A DNA stretch of 14,353 nt from Rickettsia typhi (GTDB lineage: Bacteria > Pseudomonadota > Alphaproteobacteria > Rickettsiales > UBA1997): contig CAMDRL010000016.1 in the NCBI GenBank assembly GCA_945906835.1, positions 1 through 14,353 of the forward strand, read 5' to 3'. The translations under genes and the position numbers were made by a program. This document shows, one piece after another, positions 1-6,681 of this stretch. The notes under the pieces were generated by a model. It saw only the letters and a list, made by a program, of their open reading frames with translations. It was not told the DNA's origin and searched no databases. Positions within the stretch are counted from its first letter, which is position 1. Each line of letters opens with the position of its first letter.

Positions 1-188
1 CTTTAATTAACTTTTTATGCTTCATCTTTTTGGTCTAAAATTTAGAATAAAAACCTTATGTACATCTATGTACATGCGGCTTTTCTTCTAAATTTTATCC
101 TCAAAAATATTTCGCCTAAAAAGTTAATTAAAGATGGGAATTGGTATAAGTGGTGTCTAAATTTTTTAATTTTCTTAAACAATCAAAA

Positions 189-1742
189 ATGTTTCGTTCA
201 TTTTTTACAATTTCTTTTTTCATATCATTATCGCGTATTCTTGGTTTTGTTCGTGATGTTTTAATTGCTAAATATGTTGGAGTCAGCGTTATTTCAGACG
301 CATTTTTTGCTGCTTTTCGTTTGCCAAATTTCTTTCGTCGTATTTTTGCAGAAGGTGCTTTTAACTCAGCATTTGTGCCAATCTTTGTAGATAAGTTACA
401 AGATAAAGAAAGTAGTGAGCATGATTTATTTTTCGTCAGAAATATTTTCTCATTATTATTTTATTCGCTTTTAATTTTTGCACTTTTATTCCAAATCTTC
501 ATGCCATTTTTCATGAGGGTTTTATTTCCAGGATTTTTCTTAGATCCAGTAAAGTCAGATCTTCTGATTATATTTTCTCGTATCACAATTTTTTATCTAA
601 TCTTCATCTCCTTAGTTTCACTATTTTCTGGAGTTCTTAATTCATTAGGTAAATTCGCCGTTCCAGCTTCAGCGCCAATAATTCTAAATGGCACTTTAAT
701 TGCTTCAGTTTTTGTTTTAGGACCTTTAATGCCAAATTATGGTTATGCTCTTTCTTGGGGAGTTTTTATTGCGGGAATTTTACAATTCATCTGGTTGTTC
801 TTTTTTACCTCCAAAGCCGGTTTTTTGATTTATCCAAAATTTCCAGTTTTCAATAAGGATATGAAGAGATTTTTTAAAAAATTAATTCCTGGAATTATTG
901 GTGCCAATGTTATGCAAATTAATCTGTTTTTAGATTCAGTTTTTGCTAGCATGATTGCTGGTGCAGTTTCTTATCTTTATTATGCAGATCGTATTAACCA
1001 GTTGCCTCTTGCCATGATTGGTATTGCCATTGGTATTGCCTTATTGCCAAATCTTTCTCGTAAAATTAAAGCTAATGAAATTGATGCGGCGATTAAAATG
1101 CAAAATGCCGCTTTAGAAGTTGGGTTAATTTTAGTTATTCCTGCAACTCTAGCGCTTACTTGTCTTTCGCTTCCAATCATCTCATCGCTTTTTGAAAGAG
1201 GGGCATTTACTCATGATCAAACTGGTTTTGTAGCAACGGCTTTGATGTTTTATTCTTTTGGTCTTCCTGCTTATGTTTTGGTTAAGGTGATGGAGCCTGC
1301 ATTTTTCTCGCGCGGTGATACAAAAACACCGATGAATATTGCAATAATTTGTTTGATTACTAATGGCGCTTTGAATGTAATTTTTTACTTAAATAATTGT
1401 GGTTATGTAGGAATTATTTTATCTTCAGTTGTCTCGTCATATTTAAATCTTACCTTGTTAATCACAAGATTGACTAGAAAAAAACATTTTCATTTCGAGA
1501 AAGATTTTGTAAAAAAATTAATGCTCATTTTAATTCCATCTTTTGCGATGGCGCTAGCATTAATAAGCATGCGCATCTATTTTGAGAATAATGATAAATT
1601 CAACAAAGTAATTGAGTTAATTATTATGATAAGTGCAGGCTTATTGATATACGGCGTTTCATCATATTTTTCTGGTAGTTTAAATATTTTATTGAAATCT
1701 CGAATTTTAAAGAGAAAAAAGAATGAAGTCATATCAGTCTAG
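189..1742 (+). CDS. murJ: MurJ/MviN lipid II flippase
   Basis: Inner-membrane flippase that moves lipid II across the membrane for peptidoglycan synthesis. The protein is hydrophobic throughout, with about 14 predicted helices. It carries the family landmarks: SRILGFVRD near the N-terminus, SDAFFAAFRLPN followed by FRRIFAEGAF (the conserved Asp, Arg and Glu of the central cavity), GVLNSLGKFAVPA, and LYYADRINQLP holding the functionally important Arg of helix 8. From ATG 189 it has 517 residues, close to the E. coli length (511), and the first conserved SR falls at residues 15-16, as the family expects. An in-frame GTG at 150 would add 13 residues and has a weak GGGA upstream; the choice between them is not settled. 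The 3' end overlaps the next gene by 20 nt, suggesting co-transcription. Its presence implies at least residual peptidoglycan synthesis. Confidence 0.93.
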   Translation: MFRSFFTISFFISLSRILGFVRDVLIAKYVGVSVISDAFFAAFRLPNFFRRIFAEGAFNSAFVPIFVDKLQDKESSEHDLFFVRNIFSLLFYSLLIFALLFQIFMPFFMRVLFPGFFLDPVKSDLLIIFSRITIFYLIFISLVSLFSGVLNSLGKFAVPASAPIILNGTLIASVFVLGPLMPNYGYALSWGVFIAGILQFIWLFFFTSKAGFLIYPKFPVFNKDMKRFFKKLIPGIIGANVMQINLFLDSVFASMIAGAVSYLYYADRINQLPLAMIGIAIGIALLPNLSRKIKANEIDAAIKMQNAALEVGLILVIPATLALTCLSLPIISSLFERGAFTHDQTGFVATALMFYSFGLPAYVLVKVMEPAFFSRGDTKTPMNIAIICLITNGALNVIFYLNNCGYVGIILSSVVSSYLNLTLLITRLTRKKHFHFEKDFVKKLMLILIPSFAMALALISMRIYFENNDKFNKVIELIIMISAGLLIYGVSSYFSGSLNILLKSRILKRKKNEVISV

Positions 1743-2820
1743 GTCAGAAAAGAGATGTAATTTTTCTGAAAAATGTGGTGGTTGTGATTTTCTAGATTTG
1801 ACAGAAGATGATTATCAAAATTTAAAAAAAGAAGATTTAGAAAAATCTCTTTTTCAACTTTTTGAAAGCTCTCCAGAATTTAAGGCGCAAGCGATAAAAT
1901 ATTGTTTTATTGGGCCAAAGAGCCGTCGTAAAATTACCCTGCAAATTGATTCACAAAATCGCTTAGGATTTTTTGCTAAAAAAAGTAATTCCTTAGTTGA
2001 AATTGACAGTTGTTTTATTGCTGAAGAAAAAGTTTCAGCATTAATTTTGCCTCTAAAAAAATTCATTAAATCTCAAGAGTCTAATCTTTTTACTCAAGCT
2101 TCTATAACCTTGTTTAACAGCTGTGTAGAGTTGGTTTTGCAAGCGAAAAGAGAATTGAATTTTTTGCAGACTCAAAAATTTATTACTTTTGCCAAAGAAC
2201 ATAATTTGAACATCTCTTGCCAAATAAAAAACCAACTTACGCCAATTTATTTACCTCATAAAAATCAAATTTTTTACCCAGATTTTAAAATTGATTTAAG
2301 CTCTGAAATCTTTATTCAAGCCACAGTTAAAGGCTTAGATAAGATTATTGAAATTATTAGGAATTTTTTAGTCGAAAATAAAACCATAAAAAATGTTGCC
2401 GATATTTATGCTGGTTTCGGTGCTTATTCTTTTGCAATTTGCGATTTAGCTTTTGTAAGTGCCTTTGAAGGAAGTGAATCAATGGTTGAACTAATCAATA
2501 AAAATGCCGCTGCAAATTCTTTATCTCACAGAATCAAAGCTTTGGAAAAAGATCTTTTTCAAGATGCTTTAACTAAAAAAGAATTAGAAAAATTTGATTT
2601 AGTAATTATCAATCCACCAAGAAATGGTGCGACTCCACAAATTACTGAAATTACAAAATCTAAAGTAAAAAATGTGATTTATGTATCTTGCAATCCCAGA
2701 ACTTTTGCCTTTGATGCGAAGATTCTGATTGATTCAGGGTTCAAAATAAAAAGTTTAACTGCGCTTGATCAATTCTACGCTAGCAAGCATTTAGAGCTTG
2801 TGACGGTTTTTGGAAGATAG
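1723..2820 (+). CDS. TrmA/RlmC/RlmD-family RNA (uracil-C5)-methyltransferase
   Basis: Predicted SAM-dependent enzyme that methylates C5 of a uridine in rRNA or tRNA. At the N-terminus, C12 followed by the CGGC cluster (residues 18-21) forms the [4Fe-4S] pattern C-x5-C-G-G-C. Residues 226-234 (DIYAGFGAY) are the SAM-binding loop. NPPR at 297-300 is motif IV. C323 in YVSCNP is the catalytic nucleophile, and E358 in KHLELV is the expected general base. At 365 residues it lacks the N-terminal TRAM domain of RlmD and is closer in size to RlmC (about 375). The usual DPPR or DPAR motif IV reads NPPR here. The start overlaps murJ by 20 nt in another frame, implying coupled expression, and a hairpin element begins 47 nt after the stop. 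The target nucleotide cannot be assigned from sequence, so no symbol is given. Confidence 0.88.
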   Translation: MKSYQSRSEKRCNFSEKCGGCDFLDLTEDDYQNLKKEDLEKSLFQLFESSPEFKAQAIKYCFIGPKSRRKITLQIDSQNRLGFFAKKSNSLVEIDSCFIAEEKVSALILPLKKFIKSQESNLFTQASITLFNSCVELVLQAKRELNFLQTQKFITFAKEHNLNISCQIKNQLTPIYLPHKNQIFYPDFKIDLSSEIFIQATVKGLDKIIEIIRNFLVENKTIKNVADIYAGFGAYSFAICDLAFVSAFEGSESMVELINKNAAANSLSHRIKALEKDLFQDALTKKELEKFDLVIINPPRNGATPQITEITKSKVKNVIYVSCNPRTFAFDAKILIDSGFKIKSLTALDQFYASKHLELVTVFGR

Positions 2821-2867
2821 ATTTTTGTGATTTTTTGTCATGTCACTTGTAGTTCTTATTCTCTCTT

Positions 2868-2940
2868 GTCACTGCCCGCGAAGGCGGGAATCCAGCAAGA
2901 CTTTAAGAAGCACTGGATTTCGCCCTTCGCGGGCAGTGAC
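2868..2940 (-). repeat. Palindromic element, copy 1 (reverse orientation)
   Basis: Inverted repeat with 28 bp arms at 2868-2895 and 2913-2940 and a 17 nt loop (2896-2912). The outer part reads CACTGCCCGCG in the left arm and CGCGGGCAGTG in the right, so both arms differ from the other copies (CATTCCCGCG) in a matched way. The reverse complement of the loop resembles the loops of copies 2 and 3, so this copy is inverted relative to them. It lies between the RNA methyltransferase gene and the GIY-YIG gene. It resembles the CCCGCG-type dispersed repeats common in alpha- and gammaproteobacteria. Confidence 0.9.
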
Positions 2941-2990
2941 AGCAGAAAGAGGGCGGCAATTTTATTCACCAAAAACCAAGTTTTTAATTT

Positions 2991-3287
2991 ATGCAAACCA
3001 AGAATTATTATGTCTATATATTGGCTAATAAGAGGAATGGAACTCTTTATATAGGGGTTACGAATAATTTAGAAAAAACAGTTGCTGAGCATAGGGAGAA
3101 AATTATTGAAGGGTTTACTAAAAAATATGATGTGAGTTTTTTGGTGTATTTTGAAGAAACTTCGGATGTTAATTCTGCTATTGCGAGAGAAAAGCAATTG
3201 AAGAAGTGGAATAGGGGTTGGAAGTTGAGGATGATTGAGAAATTTAATCCTAATTGGGATGATTTATCTAAAGATTGGTTTAAGTAA
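2991..3287 (+). CDS. GIY-YIG domain protein (COG2827/UPF0213-like), probably altered active site
   Basis: Single-domain GIY-YIG nuclease-like protein of 98 residues, the normal size for the small YhbQ/UPF0213-type group. Visible motifs are YVYIL (7-11, the GIY strand), LYIGVT (19-24, the YIG strand), EGFTKKY (40-46), the metal-binding Glu E67 in AREKQLKKW, and an N-rich C-terminus. Family members usually read L-x-K-R-x-W/Y-E-H after YIG; here it is LEKTVAEH, so the conserved arginine is Thr30 and the aromatic is Ala32. This probably weakens or abolishes cleavage. The codon is ACA at 3078-3080, a single base away from AGA. The gene stands alone, bracketed by palindromic element copies 1 and 2 in opposite orientations. 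Domain identity is firm; any link to repeat mobility is inference. Confidence 0.85.
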   Translation: MQTKNYYVYILANKRNGTLYIGVTNNLEKTVAEHREKIIEGFTKKYDVSFLVYFEETSDVNSAIAREKQLKKWNRGWKLRMIEKFNPNWDDLSKDWFK

Positions 3288-3322
3288 ATTTTTATTTTTG
3301 TTGTAATTAAGATCATCTCTTT

Positions 3323-3393
3323 GTCATTCCCGCGAAGGCGGGAATCCAGTTTTTCTTAGATTCTGGCTGGATTCCCGCATTCGCGGGAATGAC
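3323..3393 (+). repeat. Palindromic element, copy 2 (forward orientation)
   Basis: Inverted repeat with 27 bp arms (3323-3349 and 3367-3393) and a 17 nt loop (3350-3366) beginning TTTTTCTTA. The core is CATTCCCGCG / CGCGGGAATG. One mismatch appears in the right arm (CGCATTCGCG opposite CGCGAAGGCG). It lies 36 bp after the GIY-YIG stop and could act as an mRNA 3' hairpin, although no clear U-tract follows it. Confidence 0.92.
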
Positions 3394-3453
3394 AACTGAG
3401 AGCAGGGAATGACAAATGAGAGTGAGAAATGACAACTGAGAGTCAGAATGACC
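3385..3453 (+). repeat. Degenerate tandem tail of element copy 2 (about 20 bp period)
   Basis: The terminal motif of the palindrome is repeated in decayed form. Units begin at 3385 (GGGAATGACAACTGAGAG), 3405 (GGGAATGACAAATGAGAG), 3426 (GAAATGACAACTGAGAG) and 3446 (GAATGACC, partial). The period is 20-21 bp. Similar tails follow copies 3 and 4. Confidence 0.8.
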
Positions 3454-3489
3454 AAAGAAAACATAATATTAAGTCACAAACATAACTAA
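3448..3489 (+). other. Possible 13-codon mini-ORF upstream of pepF
   Basis: An ATG at 3448 opens a 13-codon frame (MTKENIILSHKHN) that stops at 3487-3489, one base before the pepF ATG. Its first four residues match PepF because a 15 bp stretch (AATGACCAAAGAAAA) occurs at 3447-3461 and again at 3490-3504. It may be a leader or re-initiation frame, or simply a by-product of the duplication. No ribosome binding site is evident. Confidence 0.3.
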
Positions 3490-3490
3490 A

Positions 3491-5275
3491 ATGACCAAAG
3501 AAAAAAAATTGAAAAATCTTCCAACATGGAATTTGGCGGATTTTTATGATTCTATTGAGGATAAAAAAATTGAGGCTGATTTGAATAAAATTGCTGGTGA
3601 TGTGAAGAAATTTTCGCAGGAATTTTTGGGGAAAGTTGTTAAGCTCGATTCGCAAGAATTGGTGGATTCGATTAAGAAATATGAAAAAGTTGCGGAGTTA
3701 ATTGGTAAGCTTTCTAGTTATTCTTATTTGATTTATGCTGGTGATTTATCTAATCAAAAGAATTTGGCTTTTTATCAAAATATTAGTGAAAAGCTTAGTG
3801 CAAGTGAGTCTGAACTGGTTTTCTTTACTTTAGAATTAAATAAAATTGATGATAAAAAATTGGCTAAATTTTTTAAAGAATCAGCTGCTTTAAAAAAATA
3901 TCAGCCTTTTATTCGCGATGTTAGATCTTTTAAAAAACATGAACTTTCGCAAGAATTAGAAAAATTTTCTTTAGAGAAAAGTTCTTCAGGAAGGGCGGCT
4001 TGGGTTAGGTTATTTGATGAAACAGTTAATAATTTAAAATTTTCTTACCGTAAAAAAACTCTTAATTCGCAAGAAATTTTTAATCTTTTGAGTAATTCTG
4101 ATGAGAAAATCAGAAAAGATGCGGCTAAGGCAATTGGCGTTACTTTCAAAGAAAATATTAAAATTTTTGCTTACATCACTAATGTTTTAGCCAAGGAAAA
4201 ATCAGTTGAAGATCAGTGGCGAAACTTTAAGCAGCCAATATCTTCGCGCAATTTAAGTAATTGTGTGGAAGATGAAGTGGTTGATATTTTGGTTTCTAAA
4301 GTAAAAGAAAATTACAAAAATATTTCACATCGTTATTACAAAATTAAGGCAAAAATTTTAGGTAAAAAAAATCTTAATCATTGGGATAGAAATGCGCCTT
4401 TAAGCAAAGAGGAAAATAAAATAATTTCTTGGCAAGATGCTAAAAATCTGGTTTTATCTGCTTACGGGGAATTTAACCCAAAGATGAAAAAAATTGGTGA
4501 ACAGTTTTTTGATAAAAATTGGATTGATGCCGAAGTAAGAAATGGCAAAGATTCAGGGGCTTTTTCTCACTCAACTGTGCCGTCAGTTCATCCTTATATT
4601 TTAATGAATTATCAGGGAAAAGTGCGCGATGTGATGACTTTGGCGCATGAATTGGGCCATGGAATTCATCAATGTTTGGCAAGAAAACAAGGTGCTTTAA
4701 TGTGTGGAACGCCACTTACTTTAGCTGAAACTGCTTCAGTTTTTGGTGAGCAATTAACTTTCCAAAAAATTCTTAAAAATGAAAAAAATATTCAGAAAAA
4801 AAATCTGATTATTGCGGGTAAAATTGAAGATATGATTAATACGGCAGTAAGGCAAATTGCTTTTCTGGAGTTTGAAAGAAAAGTTCACGATGAAAGAAAA
4901 AATGGTGAAATTTCTTTAGAAAAAATTTGTCAATTTTGGATGGAAGTTCAAAAAGAAAGTCTTGGTTCAATTTTTAAATTTGATGACGAATATAAATTTT
5001 TCTGGAGTTATATTCCTCATTTCATTCATTCGCCATTTTATGTTTATTCTTATGCCTTTGGAGATTGTTTGGTGAATTCGCTTTATGGTGTTTACAAACA
5101 AGGTAATATCAAAAACTTTGAAGAAAAATACATGGAAATGCTTGAATTTGGCGGAACTAAACATCATAAAGAAATGTTAGAACCTTTCGGATTAAATGCT
5201 AAAGATCCAAAATTTTGGCAAGCTGGTTTAGATGTTATCATTAATTATATTGATCAATTAGAAAGCTCCTTATGA
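3491..5275 (+). CDS. pepF: M3-family oligoendopeptidase F-type metallopeptidase
   Basis: Cytoplasmic zinc peptidase predicted to degrade short oligopeptides. The thermolysin-like site HELGH gives zinc ligands H386 and H390 with catalytic E387. The third ligand is E413 in LAETAS, 23 residues after H390 as in clan MA family M3. Length (594) fits the PepF group (about 560-620). The N-terminal half is the helical domain expected of the family, and no signal peptide is seen. The C-terminal region holds SPFYVYSYAFGD, typical of the family's substrate-lobe Tyr/Gly-rich segment. The ATG at 3491 has no obvious Shine-Dalgarno sequence. Its stop overlaps the following ATG (ATGA, 5272-5275), so the DOT1-like methyltransferase is probably translationally coupled. 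A palindromic element and its repeat tail run up to the start region. Confidence 0.93.
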   Translation: MTKEKKLKNLPTWNLADFYDSIEDKKIEADLNKIAGDVKKFSQEFLGKVVKLDSQELVDSIKKYEKVAELIGKLSSYSYLIYAGDLSNQKNLAFYQNISEKLSASESELVFFTLELNKIDDKKLAKFFKESAALKKYQPFIRDVRSFKKHELSQELEKFSLEKSSSGRAAWVRLFDETVNNLKFSYRKKTLNSQEIFNLLSNSDEKIRKDAAKAIGVTFKENIKIFAYITNVLAKEKSVEDQWRNFKQPISSRNLSNCVEDEVVDILVSKVKENYKNISHRYYKIKAKILGKKNLNHWDRNAPLSKEENKIISWQDAKNLVLSAYGEFNPKMKKIGEQFFDKNWIDAEVRNGKDSGAFSHSTVPSVHPYILMNYQGKVRDVMTLAHELGHGIHQCLARKQGALMCGTPLTLAETASVFGEQLTFQKILKNEKNIQKKNLIIAGKIEDMINTAVRQIAFLEFERKVHDERKNGEISLEKICQFWMEVQKESLGSIFKFDDEYKFFWSYIPHFIHSPFYVYSYAFGDCLVNSLYGVYKQGNIKNFEEKYMEMLEFGGTKHHKEMLEPFGLNAKDPKFWQAGLDVIINYIDQLESSL

Positions 5276-5889
5276 ACAACGCTTATAACGAAACTTTATT
5301 TAATTTTTTATACAGTGATATTAATGGATATTCATTATCTCACAAGGCGAGAGAGGCTCATGATGATAAGGAAATAATTAAAGAATTACTTTATGGCGAA
5401 GTCCCTTTTGCTGTTTGGAGAGAAATTGTCGAAAAAACTAATCCTAAAAAAGATGGAGTTTTTTTTGATTTAGGATCTGGAACTGGAAGAGTTGTGATGG
5501 AGTCTCATATTGTTTTTGATTTTAAAAAGTCAATTGGAGTTGAGCTGTTGAAAGGCTTACATGACAAGGCTTGCGAAGTAAAAGATAAATTTGATAAATT
5601 TGTAAAGCCCAAAATTTTAAATCAGCTAAAGGATCGCGAATTGCAATTTGTTAATGCTAATATTTTTGAGGTTGATTTGCAGGAAGCTGATTTAATTTTT
5701 ATGAATCATCCTTTTAAAGATCGTGAATTATTTGAAAAATTAGAAGAGAAATTTTTGAAAGAGTTAAAACCGCAAACTAAAATTGTTACTACGATTAGAA
5801 GCTTGAATAATCGTGCTTTTAAGGATTTAGGAAGTAAGAAATATGAATTTAGTTGGGGTGAATCTACCATTTATTTTCATGAGGTTTGA
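5272..5889 (+). CDS. DOT1-like class I SAM-dependent methyltransferase
   Basis: A 205-residue Rossmann methyltransferase whose motif series follows the DOT1 histone H3-K79 methyltransferase fold. YGEVPF at 41-46 matches the DOT1 YGE-x2-F loop. FDLGSGTGRVV at 65-75 matches DLGSGxGxVV (D66 and G68 at the SAM site). IGVE at 88-91 supplies the ribose-binding acidic residue E91. ADLIFMNHPF at 139-148 matches the VIFVNNFAF segment, keeping N145 where DOT1L has its essential Asn. A basic KFLKELKP stretch and the C-terminal SWGESTIYFH (compare DOT1 SWTGKPVSYYLH) complete the pattern. It is essentially a bare catalytic core, without the DNA- or nucleosome-binding extensions of eukaryotic DOT1. Secretion is not evident from the sequence. 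It is coupled to pepF by an ATGA overlap. The substrate is unknown and could be a bacterial protein lysine; a generic methyltransferase remains possible. Confidence 0.72.
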   Translation: MNNAYNETLFNFLYSDINGYSLSHKAREAHDDKEIIKELLYGEVPFAVWREIVEKTNPKKDGVFFDLGSGTGRVVMESHIVFDFKKSIGVELLKGLHDKACEVKDKFDKFVKPKILNQLKDRELQFVNANIFEVDLQEADLIFMNHPFKDRELFEKLEEKFLKELKPQTKIVTTIRSLNNRAFKDLGSKKYEFSWGESTIYFHEV

Positions 5890-5942
5890 TGTAAATTGAG
5901 TGTTTTTAAGGGTTATTTGTTATTCCTGCTTCCATATTACCG

Positions 5943-6025
5943 CCCATTGTCATTCCCGCGTAGGCGGGAATCCAGTTTTTCTTAAAGCCTTGCTGGATTC
6001 CTGCCTACGCGGGAATGACAATGGG
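5943..6025 (+). repeat. Palindromic element, copy 3 (forward orientation)
   Basis: Core arms of 27 bp (5949-5975 and 5993-6019) and a 17 nt loop (5976-5992). Pairing extends outward through CCCATT / AATGGG to give 33 bp arms. The left arm reads GCGTAGGCG and the right reads GCCTACGCG, where other copies have GCGAAGGCG. The base change is therefore matched in both arms. Decayed half-copies flank it: GTTATTCC at 5919-5926 to the left and GAATGACAA from 6031 to the right. It separates the methyltransferase gene from the rhodanese gene. Confidence 0.92.
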
Positions 6026-6109
6026 GGAAAGAATGACAATTAGCGGGAAGACAGAGGTGCGTTGGAATTACAGGTGCCGCAATGGATTGATAATTTAATC
6101 ATTTTAAAT

Positions 6110-6679
6110 ATGAGCTATTATAAAATAATAAACGCCAAAACTCTTGAGAAAATTAACCATGAAAATGCTGTGGTTCTTGATGTAAGAACTGACATGGAAC
6201 ATAATGAGAAGCGTTTAAAAATTCCTCATAAGCATGTGGTTTTGGATAAGTTGAATCCTGAGAATTTTGCTCAACAATGTAATATTGATAAAAATTCTGA
6301 GATTTATGTTTTATGTAGAGGTGGAGGGCGCGCTAAAACTGCGGCAGATCAATTGATTGGTCAAGGTTATAAAAATGTTTCGGTAATTGAGGGTGGAATT
6401 ATTGCTTGTGAGGGTTGTGGTTTAGAGGTTGAAGGTCACGCTGAAGTGACGCCTTCTTATTGCGAATCTTTTAAAGACCCAATTTCCCTTGAAAGACAAG
6501 TGAGAATTACTGCTGGTGCTATTGTTTTTGTTGGGGCATTTCTGGCTTTAACTGCAAGTTTGGCATTTGCTTTAATTCCACTTTTTGTTGGTGGTGGCTT
6601 GGTTTATGCTGGCGTTACTAATAATTGTGGGATGGCTCTTGTTTTAACCAAGGCTCCTTGGAATAAAATTAAAAAATAA
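6110..6679 (+). CDS. Rhodanese domain protein with YgaP-like membrane tail
   Basis: Predicted sulfurtransferase anchored in the inner membrane. Residues 1-110 form a rhodanese domain: VVLDVRT at 21-27, the catalytic-loop cysteine C69 in VLCRGGGRA, and VSVIEGGI at 90-97. Residues 125-189 match the YgaP-type DUF2892 membrane domain: ERQVR at 128-132, two hydrophobic helices (about 135-156 and 158-169), then NNCGMALVL and a terminal PWNK. The usual Trp after EGG is Cys here, giving a C100-x2-C103 pair of unknown significance. I chose ATG 6110 (189 residues). A longer frame from TTG 6062 would translate the tail of the palindromic repeat. It precedes a persulfide dioxygenase gene by 2 nt, so the pair likely handles sulfane sulfur. 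No BigR- or CsoR-like regulator gene is present in the window. Confidence 0.88.
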   Translation: MSYYKIINAKTLEKINHENAVVLDVRTDMEHNEKRLKIPHKHVVLDKLNPENFAQQCNIDKNSEIYVLCRGGGRAKTAADQLIGQGYKNVSVIEGGIIACEGCGLEVEGHAEVTPSYCESFKDPISLERQVRITAGAIVFVGAFLALTASLAFALIPLFVGGGLVYAGVTNNCGMALVLTKAPWNKIKK

Positions 6680-6681
6680 AT

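Noticed and set aside
58..264. 68-codon frame starting at ATG 58
   Set aside because: It overlaps the murJ start in another frame and reads as low-complexity Phe/Leu/Tyr expected from AT-rich DNA.
2827..3054. Short plus-strand reading frames crossing palindrome copy 1 (for example one reading LPAKAGIQ)
   Set aside because: They are translations of the palindrome itself, a well-known source of spurious small proteins. They have no start-site support and overlap the GIY-YIG gene.
3047..3316. 89-codon minus-strand frame opposite the GIY-YIG gene
   Set aside because: Antisense shadow of a gene with clear domain motifs; no recognisable motif of its own.
5272..5889. Calling the DOT1-like protein a secreted effector
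   Set aside because: No signal peptide, no recognisable secretion signal and no secretion genes in the window; coupling to pepF points to a cytoplasmic role.
6062..6109. TTG start extending the rhodanese by 16 residues
   Set aside because: The extension translates repeat-tail DNA and lies before the natural family start; ATG 6110 fits the rhodanese domain.
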